In this document: piece after piece, positions 49,170-59,365 of the stretch
How positions within the stretch are numbered: position 1 is the stretch's first letter
How the letters are laid out: each line of letters opens with the position of its first letter
Origin: Microvelia longipes
Taxonomy: Eukaryota; Arthropoda; Insecta; Hemiptera; Veliidae
Assembly: GCA_018340805.1 (NCBI GenBank)
Contig: JACMZG010001913.1
Span: forward strand, 18,588,082 to 18,652,081
DNA length: 64,000 nucleotides
Direction: 5' to 3'
The notes under the pieces: generated by a model
What the model saw: the letters and a program-made list of their open reading frames with translations, nothing else
What the model was told of the DNA's origin: nothing
Database searches by the model: none
Made by a program: the position numbers and the translations under genes

Positions 49170-49229
49170 TTTAAAACGAAAAATTTGAATATATATAAAC
49201 AATATTAATTAAATTGATACGATTAAACA
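49170..49229. promoter_or_regulatory. Divergent promoter between TBP-like gene and ATPase
   Basis: Only 60 bp separate the two ATGs. 'GAATATATATAAAC' at about 49,187-49,200 provides a TATA-type box on both strands. Confidence 0.5.
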
Positions 49230-49819
49230 ATGGAATTAAGAAATGACGCTGTTTATCAAATTGTTGGACCGAGTGGAAGTGGAAAAAACCTTGTTTGTGT
49301 GTAAATTATTAAAATCAAAGTTATTTCAAATCAAAATTCAATAAAATATATTGGCATAGAGGAGCAGATGAGGAACATGGATTAACTCAATCCAGAATTT
49401 TGCAACATAAAAATGAAAATTATAATGGATTTGATGATAATTGGAGCAAAGATTAAGTAAAGGTGATGTTATTGTTTGTGATGATTTGTATCAGGAAGCA
49501 AACAAAGAAAAAGATTTAACAATTTATTCACAAAAATATCAAGACATTGTGGTGGACTGTGATATTCATTACACAAAATCTTTTTCCATCAAGTGGTGAT
49601 CATAGAACCGTAATTAAATGTACAATACCTAGTTATATTCAAAAATCCAAGAGATATGACGTTGTTGATTTCTAGCAAGACAAGCATATCCAAACAATAG
49701 ACAATTTTACTTAGATTCATTCAAAGATGCTACAGAAAAACCACATGGATATTTTTCTAGAACTTTATCAACAGTGTCCTGATGATCTTAGAGTTAGAAC
49801 TGATATTTTCAATTTCTAA
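49230..49819 (+). pseudogene. Polinton packaging ATPase (FtsK/HerA type), frameshifted
   Basis: The Walker A loop 'GPSGSGK' is at 49,266-49,286. An extra A in the following A-run shifts the frame after it. Walker B is 'VIVCDDL' with Asp-Asp at 49,480-49,485. A polar sensor segment 'ITQNLFPSSGDHRT' (about 49,568-49,610) and the conserved stretches 'FKNPRD' and 'ARQAYPN' follow. The C-terminus 'CPDDLRVRTDIFNF' ends at TAA 49,819. Length about 195 residues, near the usual 200-250. The family is thought to pump DNA into capsids. At least four frameshifts make it non-functional as written. Confidence 0.88.
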
Positions 49820-49866
49820 TGGAACAACAGTGTATAAACAAATAATAAGTATTGACTATTTTACAA

Positions 49867-50483
49867 ATGGCGAAATTTACTAAAGTTATTGTAGATCCTC
49901 AAAGTATCAATCCAATGTTGAACAAAACGGAATGATATCAAATCAATAAGAAATCTATCAAGAATCAATCAAGAGTACAATAAAAGAAACAATAAAGAAA
50001 GACAATAAAAAGAACAATCAAAGAAACAAATCAAGAAACAATCAAAAAGTCAATTAAAGTTTGATAATCTGATTGAGAAGATTGAAAAGAAAAATGAAAA
50101 TCAACAAAGAAGAATCCAAGACTACCGAAAAAGAACATTAAAGAAATGTTGAGCTATAAACATCTATTAAATTTATTAAATAATATTATGTCATATAAAA
50201 GAGTCTTCCGTTTTTTAATGCATTACTCAAGACCCAAAAGGTCGAGAGTTAGATTGTTACAATCATTTCCCAAGTTTGTTATTGATGATTTGATTGAAAT
50301 TATTGTGAATGTTGTTCGTGGTAATCTAGATTTAAATAAAGCTAAAAAGCAAACATTACTCAAACAAGAGATCGTTGTTGTCACTTGTAAAATACTAAAA
50401 ATAGAGATAATGAGACATGTAATATAATAAACAAAGTGGTGGTTCTAGGAGCATTAATACCAATTGTATTATCATATTATTGA
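49867..50483 (+). pseudogene. Polinton small basic protein with a hydrophobic C-terminus
   Basis: ATG at 49,867 (MAKFTKVIVDPQSI), then Lys/Gln/Asn-rich sequence with disrupted frame. From 50,146 a clean frame holds 'HYSRPKRSRVRLLQSFPK' and 'IIVNVVRGNLDLNKAKK'. A final shift leads to the hydrophobic end 'VVVLGALIPIVLSYY' at 50,481. A short protein with RVRLL..., a 'GN' motif, and a Gly-Ala-Leu hydrophobic tail next to the integrase is a recurrent Polinton gene. By analogy with adenovirus it may be a membrane-active or core protein, which is inference. Confidence 0.6.
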
Positions 50484-50551
50484 ATTTTCTATAAACTGAA
50501 AATTTAGGAGCATTATCAAGATTTTACATAAAATTCATATCAAATTGTGTA

Positions 50552-51579
50552 ATGGACAAAATGAAGAATATTTGGACAGACCCGAATCACCCAGCAGGGT
50601 TCAAAGGAGCGGAAAGTTGTGGAAAGAGAACAAAAAACTCAAAAAGCGAGACGAAAAAGTGGTTATCGAACAGTTAGCATACAGTCTGAACAAACCAATG
50701 TTGAAAAGATTTCCAACAAGACAGTATAAAAACTTTGGTATTGATGATTTATGGCAAATGGATTTAATGGAAATGATTCCATATTCGAGAATTAATAAAG
50801 GTTACAAGTATATTTTAACATGTTGATATATTTAGTCGATTTGCAAGAGTTGTCCAGTAAAATCCAAATCAGCAAGTGATATGGAAGCTGCAATCAAGTA
50901 ATGTTTAAAGATGGACATCCAGATAATTTGCAAACGATTTGGGTAAAGAATTCTACAATTCAAAAGTCAAAAGTGTCATTAATCACCTTGGAATTAATCA
51001 TTATTCAGTATTTTCACAGTATAAAGCAGCACATGTTGAAAGATTTAATCGAACATTGAGAGATGCAATGAAAAAGTACTTGTGTATACTGGAAATAAAA
51101 ACATGGATTACAGTTTTACCGAAACTAATTGATAGTTATAATCATACAGGTCACAAAGGAATAAATGGAGCAAGACCAGTTGATGTTTCATCTGATAATT
51201 CAATAAAGTTATGGTTAAGTAAACAACAAACAGGTCCAATCAAGAAACCAAAATATAAAGTTGGTGATCATGTAAGAATATCAAAGATATCAGCTTCTCC
51301 ATTCATCAAGAATTTCAATAGTAATTGGAGTGATGAAGTGTATCAAATATCGAAAATCAATATTAAGCAGAATCCAATCATGTATGTGATTAAAGATCAT
51401 GAAGATAATATCATTGCTGGAAAGTTTTATGAGCAGAATTACAAGTTATTGATCCACCAACAGTATTTAGAATAGAAAGAATTATAAAGTCAAAGGGTGT
51501 TGGTAAATATAAACAATTATATGTAAAGTGGCATGGTTATGAAAAACCTACTTGGATATCAGCATCTCAATTAGTATGA
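50552..51579 (+). pseudogene. Polinton integrase (retroviral-type, DDE, with chromodomain)
   Basis: ATG at 50,552. The N-terminal part ('DPNHPAGFKGAE' in one frame, 'YSLNKPMLKRFPTR' in the next) precedes the catalytic core. The first Asp is in 'DLWQMDLMEM' (50,761-50,763), the second Asp at 50,936-50,938 just before 'LGKEFYNSKV', and the Glu at 51,038-51,040 in 'AAHVERFNRTLRDAM'. About 33 residues separate the last two. After an SH3-like stretch ('YKVGDHVRISKI') a C-terminal chromodomain is visible ('QLYVKWHGYEKPTWI', about 51,520-51,560). This chromodomain is a known Polinton feature thought to guide target choice. The stop TGA (51,577-51,579) overlaps the next ATG. Frameshifts near 50,600, 50,825, 50,870, 50,932 and 51,440. 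Confidence 0.93.
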
Positions 51580-52603
51580 AGAATAATTTCTACACAGTTT
51601 TACCGAGCAATAGTTGCCACTTATTCATCCGAATAATAAAGCTAGTAATTTCATTGTCGATTTTGAAAATCCCATTATTTAGATGATCAGTGGGAAGTGG
51701 CGTTGATGGATTTCACCTTTATATATGACGCATTTCCAATCTATAGTAATGCAACTATTGAATTGTAACAGGAGCAACAGTAACGAAGGGATATGTAATT
51801 TTTATTCATAACAAAGAAAAAAGATTGTTTTGTAATGATGACATATCAGATAATAGGTGATAGTATATGGATGGTAAAGTTGAAATATGTTGAAAATGAT
51901 ATTGAATTTCAAAATATTGAAGATGCGAAAAATTTGGATATAATCAATTACAAAATTGATGCTGATGGTGGTCAAATATTTGAATATAAAAATAATTATA
52001 AAAATGATGAAACTGTGGAAACAGTGACTGTAAAATATAAGTATTCATTAGAAAATAAAGTTATTTTATTTTCATGAATGATTTATACATGAAAACCTAG
52101 AAGAATTTAGTGATTACATAACAAATAGATTGCATAGTATATTCAAAACTTTTACTTTAAATAAAAATGAAGTATTTCAATTTTCATTAGAAACACATAT
52201 TAGAAGTGTTACCTTGACAAATTACTAGTTAAAACATTAGGATTAGGTCAAGATACGTATACTCAAAGTAATCTTAACATTCAAGATGATGATTACATAT
52301 TCAAAGGAGTAAGAAAACCAAAACTATTCCTAATCCAAATCAAATGTTCATCTATAGTAATATTGTTGACCCTATTTATTGTAGGAATGTTAATGTTCCT
52401 CTCTTGAAATCTTATATGGTTGGACTCGTATGAAGATGATCAAGTAGTTCAAATAATTATCAAGAACCCAATGTATCTACCAGTATCTACATCTGTATAA
52501 ACAATATAGAAATCAATATACGCGATGACGTTGGAGAATTAATTAAATTTGCTCAAGACTCAAAACGCATTTAACATTACATTTTAGAAAAATAAATGTC
52601 TAA
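51576..52603 (+). pseudogene. Polinton minor capsid (penton-like) protein
   Basis: Starts at ATG 51,576 inside the integrase stop (ATGA overlap). N-terminal 'FYTVLPSNS' and 'WEVALMDFTF' match the usual penton start (YVTLPSN...GEWEVAL). The middle holds a clean 80-codon frame (51,835-52,077). Then 'FIYSNIVDPIYCRNVNVPLL' (about 52,346-52,405) and 'NNIEINIRDDVGELIKF' (about 52,500-52,550) correspond to the conserved 'Y-DIV-P--VG---PLL' and 'IEI-IRDD-G--V-F' blocks. It ends 'LTLHFRKINV' at TAA 52,603. Single-jelly-roll pentons cap the vertices of Polinton virions. Several frameshifts. Confidence 0.85.
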
Positions 52604-53000
52604 TCCAGATATTATTTCACTATATAGTACCAGTCAAGCGGTGGAGAATTACCATATTTTGTAGGAAAACAGTATGGTTCGGTTGGTTGCAAACAATTGG
52701 TAGATTTGCTTTACCTATTCTTAGACGTATTGGATTAATTGGAATGAAAACTGCTCAGGATGTAATATCAAATAATGCAAAAGTATTGCCAACATTGAAA
52801 TCAAACGCGTTATCTGAAATCAAGGATTTCATGTCATCAGATGAATTCTCAAAAATGATGCCAAAGAATACAAAGAATGAACAAATCTTAATGGTAACGG
52901 TTTTGTTCCAAAACATAATGGTTTAAAGCTTAATAGATAAAAACGTAATGGAATTAAACGTATTGGAACAAAACGTAAAGGTTCTATTTTTCAAGTATAA
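52596..53000 (+). pseudogene. Polinton small virion protein with Gly-rich start and basic tail
   Basis: ATG 52,596 overlaps the end of the penton gene by 8 bp. It contains 'GGELPYFVGKQYGS' followed by an amphipathic stretch 'WLQTIGRFALPILRRIG' and 'TAQDVISNN', and ends in the Lys/Arg-rich 'KRIGTKRKGSIFQV' at 53,000. This layout (GG-PYF-G-QYG-G, hydrophobic helix, KR-rich tail) recurs between the two capsid genes of Polintons and resembles adenovirus minor core or membrane-lytic peptides. Function is inferred from position. Two or three frameshifts. Confidence 0.7.
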
Positions 53001-53008
53001 ACAAACAA

Positions 53009-54265
53009 ATGAAAGGATATGGAACTATATTTGAAAAATGATTTGTGGAAAAACCGAATTATGTATTTTCGACCGTCCATCACCTCAAGGTGTTATTGAA
53101 TATGGTTCATTTGAAGACGTATATCCAACCAATGGTATAACAAGTAATACGTCAGAAATAGAATTTAATATAAATGGATCACAAACTGAATATTTGGATT
53201 TGAATGATACTCTATTGTATGTTAAAATAAAAGTAACTGATAAGATTGGAAAAGATTTGGCAGAAAAGATGATGTGATACCAAACAACTACATGTTTCAT
53301 TCACTATTTAGTGACGCTGTTCTTGCTTTGAATAAATTTAAAGTTGAAGGTGGAAATGATAAATATATTCAGAATCAATAATTGAAACTGTTTTGAATTA
53401 TAATGGAGATACCAAGAAAATATGTCTTAGTGCAATGGGATATGTGGTGAAACTTATAGAAGAGAATGCATCAGTAGATCACAACCATGGGCACTTTGTG
53501 GATCTTTACAACTAGATTTTTTGGATCAACCAAAATATCTCATTCCAGGTGTTAGTGTTCAGATTAAATTGAAAAAAGTCACAGTCTACCATGTGTTTGT
53601 ATTCTCTAAATGAAACAACCATCGGTAGAATTATTGGAGGCAAAATTGATGGTTAGACGAGTACGAGTTGAACCTTCTGTATTAGCTGGGCATCAACTTG
53701 GATTTAAACAAACAAAATGCTATTTATCCAATAAGAAACAGGGATATTGTAGCTTTCGGTATTGGTAAAGACAGTTTATCGTTTTATAAAGAGCAAATCT
53801 TTGGTGATCAACGAATGCCCAACTTCTTGTTGGTAACATTTCAAACCGGAGATCAATTTACTGGAACATTATAATTCATTAAGCACAAACTTTGAACACT
53901 TTAATGTAAAATCAATAACATTATCGAAAAACACAGATTTCAGAGAAACATATACTCAAGATTTTCTCAATAATAATTACAGCACATCGTATATGCAATC
54001 AATAGTTAGAAATATGGGATATCTAAACAAATATGAATTGTGGAATAACACTTGATGATTTTAAGAACAAGTATCCATTCTTTACATTTGTACTTGCTCC
54101 AGATTTCGATATTAATCAGCCAATTACCACAACAGGGTAATTTGAAATTAGATATTCAGTTTTCAACTAAAATTGAATGTTCCGGCATATGTAATAATAT
54201 ATGGAGTATTTGAAAAAGAAATCCAAATAAAAGCAAATCGAACTGTACTAGTTTTAATCTATTAA
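53009..54265 (+). pseudogene. Polinton major capsid protein (double jelly-roll; F54H12.2-like)
   Basis: ATG 53,009, 9 bp after the previous stop. The clean segment 53,038-53,277 includes 'SEIEFNINGSQTEYLDLND' followed by TLLYVKIKV. This matches the hallmark 'PIEF-V-GSG-DYLDL-NT-LYVK-K-' of the transposon-derived F54H12.2-like capsid family. Later segments: 'SQPWALCGSLQLDFLDQP', 'LIPGVSVQIKLKKS', 'VRRVRVEPSVLAGHQLG', 'KEQIFGDQRMPNFLLVTF', 'NKYPFFTFVLAPDFDINQP' and 'YVIIYGVFEKEIQIKANR', ending at TAA 54,265. Expected length about 410-430 residues. About ten frameshifts. Confidence 0.9.
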
Positions 54266-54309
54266 ACATTTCTGGTTAAACAATCTCATGTCATGGAAAC
54301 TTAAGCAAA

Positions 54310-54691
54310 ATGAAGTAAGTTTTATTAATTAAATTAATTTATTTAATTAGTTCAATTCAGATAAATCAAATCGGAAAAAAGTGGCTTGGAAACAGATTGG
54401 TTGGGGGTGTTTCCACTAGATAAAATTCCATACATACCAGAAAATAAAGCCTTAATAGTCAATACTCAATCATCGAATCTAGGAGGAGAACATTGGATTG
54501 CAGTTTACAATAAACCGACAAAAATAATGGCATTTGATCCATTCGGATTTTATTATCCATCATTACTGGTTACGTATCTATCAACATTATCAAAACCTAT
54601 CGAGTACAACAAAATTCAATATCAACAATGGTTTACAACAACTTGTGGTCAACATTGCCTGTTATGGTTGAAAAAACAACATGACGGCTGA
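54310..54691 (+). pseudogene. Polinton cysteine protease (adenain/Ulp1-like, C5/C48 clan)
   Basis: The catalytic triad is present in order: His in 'GGEHWIAVY' (54,491-54,493), Asp in 'AFDPFGFY' (54,536-54,538), and Cys in 'TTTCGQHCLLWL' (54,644-54,646) with Gln upstream. This type of protease matures virion proteins and is related to adenovirus protease and SUMO proteases. The start is probably ATG 54,310 followed by a 36-bp mini-intron (54,315-54,350, GTAAGT...TTAG). That gives the typical 'MNSIQI' opening before 'GVFPLDKIPYIP'. A frameshift lies near 54,405. The C-terminal part after the active-site Cys is cut short by a stop at 54,691. Confidence 0.9.
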
Positions 54692-55020
54692 AAATTTGTA
54701 TTGAATAAATTTTAGTATAAAAACATGTGTTTTCTTATTTAATTCTCGTGTTATCCTAATGGAACGAGTATTTTAATTTATTATTCACACGATAGAATTT
54801 AGAAATTTACTTTGAGATTTATACTTGGAGATTTGAGATCAAGGTAATAAATTAATATTCAGAAATTTAAATTAATTAATTAAATTATTATTGAAATAAT
54901 AAAATATTTACTTTTGTTTTAACGTTCCAATTATTCAAAATAGACTGCCATTTTTTGCCACAATTTAAATAATAAGAAATCGGTAAGGTATTTTTTAATT
55001 TAAAATTTAATTTCTTTTAT

Positions 55021-55300
55021 TTAGATTTAAATACTAAAAAATGAATAACAATAACAATAAAAAACAATTATTTGGATATGAATATGAATCAAGTAAATTT
55101 AGTTTTTAAAATTTTTGTTTATTTAATATTTAGGAAATAAATTCCTTATAAAATCCGTTATTGTCGAAAATGAATGCTCCAATTATTGTTCCAAAAATCA
55201 ATAAAATGCTCTATGTTAATTTCCAATTCCTGTTGCAAATCAACACATGAATGTTTCAATCCTTATTACAATCAAGATATATATGCTTTTAAAAATCAGG
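55021..55300 (+). pseudogene. Possible small spliced gene, unidentified
   Basis: ATG 55,041 (Asn/Lys-rich start, 'KKQLFGYEYES'), a 41-bp candidate intron (55,093-55,133, GTAAAT...TTTAG), then 'FLIKSVIVENECSNYC'. Near the end, 'STHECFNPYYNQDIYAF' is followed by GTAGG, a possible donor at about 55,300. Cysteines (C-x3-C and others) may bind zinc. It could be the 5' part of the gene continuing at 56,222. Weak case. Confidence 0.3.
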
Positions 55301-55504
55301 TAGGATTATTGATTTTATTTTTATTTTTATCATGAAATTTCAATTATTATTTAAATAATGTAATTTTTCATGTAATTTTTCCCCATGACATTAATGTTAA
55401 CCTTAGTGCACTGAGCTCTGAATCGAAGCTCTAAACTCAGAACTGAAGCTCTGAACTCAGAACTCGAAGCTTACTCAGTACTCTAAGATTACATAATTGT
55501 TTCT

Positions 55505-56060
55505 CGATGAAATTTTTTCCAATTATCATGATTATTTTGTTATTATCATTTTATTATTTATTATTATTATTATTTTATTTTATTATTATATTATTATTTT
55601 ATTATCATATTATTTTATTATTATTATCATTTTTTTATTATTATTAATTATTATTATTTATTATTTTTATTATATTATTATTATTATCATATTATTATTA
55701 TTATTATTATTATTACTATTATTATTATATTATTATTATTTTTATTATTTTATTAATATTATCATCATCATCATTGTTATTACTTCAATAAATTTAAATT
55801 TTTGCATTTCATGTAAACAATTAATTTAAACAAAAATTTTAATGCATTATCAGTAAAAAATTAATTAAATTTAATTTCATTCAAATTAAATGTAAAGTAT
55901 TTTTTAATTATTTAAATATCAAGTAATATTATATTATTATAATTATTAATATTATTATTATTACTATTTATTATTAATATTATTTTACTTTCTAAACCTA
56001 TTATTATTTTATTATTATTATTATTATATTATTATTATTATTATTATCATTTTTAGTATT
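55505..56060. repeat. (TTA)n-rich simple sequence
   Basis: Long runs of ATT/TTA and TTTATTA, with related patches to 56,060. The 110-codon Ile/Leu/Tyr frame is an artefact. Confidence 0.9.
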
Positions 56061-56221
56061 ATTGTCATAGAGGAACAATATTTTAATTAATTATTTTAAT
56101 TATTTTATCATGATTTAAATTTATTTATCATTTATTTTTCATCAATACTTTTATTACTTTTATTGACACTTTTATCATTTTTATAAGATTTAATAAGGTT
56201 AACATACATATTTTTATAGAA

Positions 56222-57060
56222 ATATGCCAATTTATCCAGCATATTGCACTAGTGCACAACATGATGCTTTCTGCCATGAGAATATGGAGAAATATTATGG
56301 TCATGTTTACTGGTCAAAAATATTATATATGTCCTACATGCAACACAATAGGATTAAGTACATATCAATCATTTTATAAAGGCATGCACACCATTTAAAT
56401 TTATTTACAATAAATAAGAAAAAATTATTATTAAATATTCTTAAAAAATCTGAAATATTCAATCTCCTCCTTCTAAGAAATTTAAATCTGAAGTTGTGGT
56501 TTTAAGTGATGATGATGAGATCAAACTTGAACCGGAGGTTACTGTTCCACTTGTTGCTCCAATTGTTTGTCCGGTTGTTGATCTGGCTGTTAATACAGTA
56601 TGTGATCCAACTGTTGATGGTATTTCTAGGTTAATAGGTTCTCTGAAATAGGTGATGAAGATGAGGTTCTTTTTAAATTTATAGATGAAAATGTACAAGT
56701 TGGTGGATCAATGATGAATCTATTGTTGAAACTGACTTGTATAAATGCCATCAAATATTAAAATTAGATGTTGCGAAATATAATATGACCGAAATTGTTT
56801 TGCCGGAATTCTTTGAAAAGAAAACTACATAAATTATAGCAGAAATGAAAAATGTGAAAATACAGTTCGGCATTCATGTTGAATTTAAAAAAGAGATGAA
56901 ATTAAGTCTTGCGAATTTCAAATAGCGCAGTTAAACTTAGTGATAATTTTTTTCGATGAGGGGATTAAAAAGTTGAATGAAAAAATAGTTGTTAGAAGCG
57001 AACTTGGAAGTAGCTGGGTTCTAAATAGGATATTAGAGATTAACTTTAAATTAACTAAAA
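56222..57060 (+). pseudogene. N-terminal extension of the Polinton polymerase, or a separate upstream gene
   Basis: ATG 56,222 opens 'YCTSAQHDAFCHENM' and then, after a shift, 'YICPTCNTIGL', a Cys/His set that looks zinc-binding. From about 56,464 the frame reads 'PPSKKFKSEVVVLSDDDEI' then KLEPEV. A nuclear-localisation-like basic patch (PSKKFK) is directly followed by a hydrophobic-acidic motif (VVVLSDDDE) and a psi-K-x-E site (IKLE). Later broken pieces include 'AKYNMTEIVLPEFFEKK' and 'NVKIQFGIHVEFKKEM'. Polinton polymerases often have long, variable N-termini. Whether this is one protein with the polymerase cannot be settled because of the frameshifts. Confidence 0.5.
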
Positions 57061-59365
57061 TTAGTGAAATCTGTCGTTATCGGAAGTAGTTATATCCCAA
57101 CACCTTTAAATCTTGCGAAAAAGCATGCTATTGTCAATGTTAAAAACAAAGACAACAAATGTTTCCTGTATAGTATTCTTGCTAAACTTAAAGAAAATAT
57201 TGTTAGAGTTAATAAAAGAGCGGGTATCACAATATAAAGATTTCTTACCTGGTCTCAAATTTGATGAGAGTGACTTTCCAATGAAGTTGTGTAACATCCC
57301 AAAGTTTGAAAAGAATAATCCTAACTTATCCATTAACGTCTTGTCTTGGAATTCGGTTTCGGTTGAGGATGAGGAAGAGGGTGACATTACTATGAAGCAT
57401 CCGAATGTTGATATTATTCATAGGAGTAAGGTTGTTGATGGGAAAAAATCTACTTGTTATTGCTTGAAGAAGGTGATAAATTCCACTATACTGCTGTCCC
57501 AAATTTGAATAGGTTGTTGAATAGAATATAGGAAATGGAAGTACACGCATTCGATCAAAATGGTGTCATAAATGTTTGAATGGTTTCAGGAATAACATTG
57601 CTTTGGATGCTCATGTAGCTGTTTGCGATAAGATCCAAACAACTACTTTATAAGATGCCTACTAATAAGGAATTAGTGTTTTCTGACTTTTCAAAGACGG
57701 TAACTCCACCTTTTGTTGTTTACGCTGATTTCGAATCAGTTTTAGAAAGGGATCCAATTCACTTATAAAGCATGTTCCAATTTCTGCTGGACTTTTATTG
57801 GTGAATAATTTTACTAATGAAGTAAAGTATCATCAATTTATAGGATACGAATGTATTGTTGAATTTTTATTAATGATTGAAACTATTACAAAAACTATTG
57901 TGCTACCATATTAATGAAAATAGTAAACATCAAATAATTATTACTTCTGCTGAGGAACATCAATTTAAACATTCTTCTGTTTGCTATCTTTGTAAGAAAT
58001 CCATTAAGAATCCTGTTAGAGACCATGATCACTTCACTGGGAAGTACTTGGGAGCTTCTTGTTCGATGTAACTTGAGTAGAAAAATCCGGTATGAATTAC
58101 CAGTTGTATTCATAATCTTCGTGGTTATGATTTACATCATATTTTGAAATACGGTCTTGATAAGTTTTCTTCTTGGGAAATTTCTTGCATTCCTACTTCA
58201 AGCGAAAAATTTTATGTTTAATTGCACGTATTTCAAAAGTAACAGTAAAATTTATTGACAGTCTACAATTTATTAATTCTTCTCTTGCTAATGCTGTTAA
58301 GACCATAAGTTCTACTCCTTTAACTTCAACAGAGTTTAATGATGATAGGATTGTTAAATCTAAGGGGATTTTCCCTTATGAATTCGCTTCAAGTTTACAA
58401 ATATTAGAGGAAACATATGAATTACCACCAAAATGGGGTGATGTTTCAGATGAATCTTATAATAAAGCTATTGAAATGTGGGAAATTACCGGGTGCGTTA
58501 ACTTGCTTGACTATATGATGATATATCTAAAACTCGATGTTTTCTTGTTGGCTGATTTCTTTCAGCAATTCCGTGCTAAATCCATTGCTCATAACAGACT
58601 CGAACCTTTGAATTTCTTTGGAATTCCCGGTATGTCATGGGCTTCTGCATTGATGACTTTGACTGATCCTATTGAGCTTTTGACTGACAATGACATGTAC
58701 ACTTTCTTTGAAGGTGGAATTCGAGGAGGTCTTACTTTTGTTAATAAACACCATGTTGTTTCTGATAAGGATACTGACTTGTTGTATATTGATTAATAAT
58801 CTTTACGGATGGCTCTTAGCCAGAAACTTCCATATAAGGATTTTGAGTGGGTTCATAGTGGATTGGATAATATTTTGAATGAATGTATGACTTTGGACTT
58901 GGAATCTCTTTCTTATGGTTATTGTGTTGAAGTTGATATTGAAATTCCGTCTGATCGCCATGATTACTTGAATGATTTGCCTGTTGCTGCTGAACACCAT
59001 TGTCCTCCAGAATCGAAAGTTAAGAAATTACTCTTAACTCATCACACTAAATATAATTACGTATTGCATTGGAGATTGTTGCAATTATTTTTGCAATTAG
59101 TGTAAATATCTTGAAAATTCATAGAGCTGTGAAATTCGGACAAGATTCAATATTTAAACAATATATTGATGAAAATACGAATCTTAGATCGCAGAGTACT
59201 AATGAATTAGATAAAAATTACTTTAAACTCTTGAACAACAGTCTTTACGGGAAATCTGTTGAAAATCTTAAAGAAACGTTTGAATTTGAGACTTTGGAAC
59301 TCTGCTAAAAACTGGTTACTGTATCTTCCAAAACCAGGATTCGTAAATCTATTAAAATTCAAATG
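57061..59365 (+). pseudogene. Protein-primed family B DNA polymerase of the Polinton, truncated after motif B
   Basis: Order of conserved pieces: 'YIPTPLNLAKKHAIVNVKN' then NKCFLYSILA (57,092-57,185); 'MKLCNIPKFEKNN'; exonuclease motif I 'VYADFESVLE' (57,718-57,747); zinc-binding 'CYLCKKSIKNPVRDHDHF' (about 57,985-58,035); 'FIDSLQFINSSLANAV' (58,254-58,301); 'KGIFPYEFASS'; 'YLKLDVFLLADFFQQFR'; 'MYTFFEGGIRGGLTF'; palm motif A around 'NNLYG' (58,797-58,811) with its preceding Asp one frameshift away; motif B 'YFKLLNNSLYGKSVEN' (59,219-59,266). The reading continues to about 59,360 and stops. The metal-binding motif C (DTDS) and the C-terminus are absent: a retrotransposon begins here and no polymerase sequence follows it. 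Non-functional. Confidence 0.92.

Larger units (their letters stand above)
46757..59365 (+). mobile_element. Polinton/Maverick element, degraded, right end missing
   Basis: A run of genes diagnostic of Polintons: packaging ATPase, DDE integrase with chromodomain, two capsid proteins, adenain-like protease and protein-primed DNA polymerase B, mostly on the plus strand and tightly packed, some overlapping by a few bases. Four further genes, three of them on the minus strand, sit at the left. Polintons are 15-20 kb self-synthesising DNA transposons with virion genes. This one retains about 12.6 kb. No terminal inverted repeats were found: the left end may be in the gap, and the right part, including polymerase motif C, is replaced by a retrotransposon and host sequence. 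Every gene has frameshifts. Confidence 0.92.

Noticed and set aside
54386..54691. Protease as a host SUMO protease
   Set aside because: Its place between capsid and polymerase genes, short length and 'GVFPLDKIP...EHW...FDPFG...TCGQHC' layout fit the Polinton protease better.
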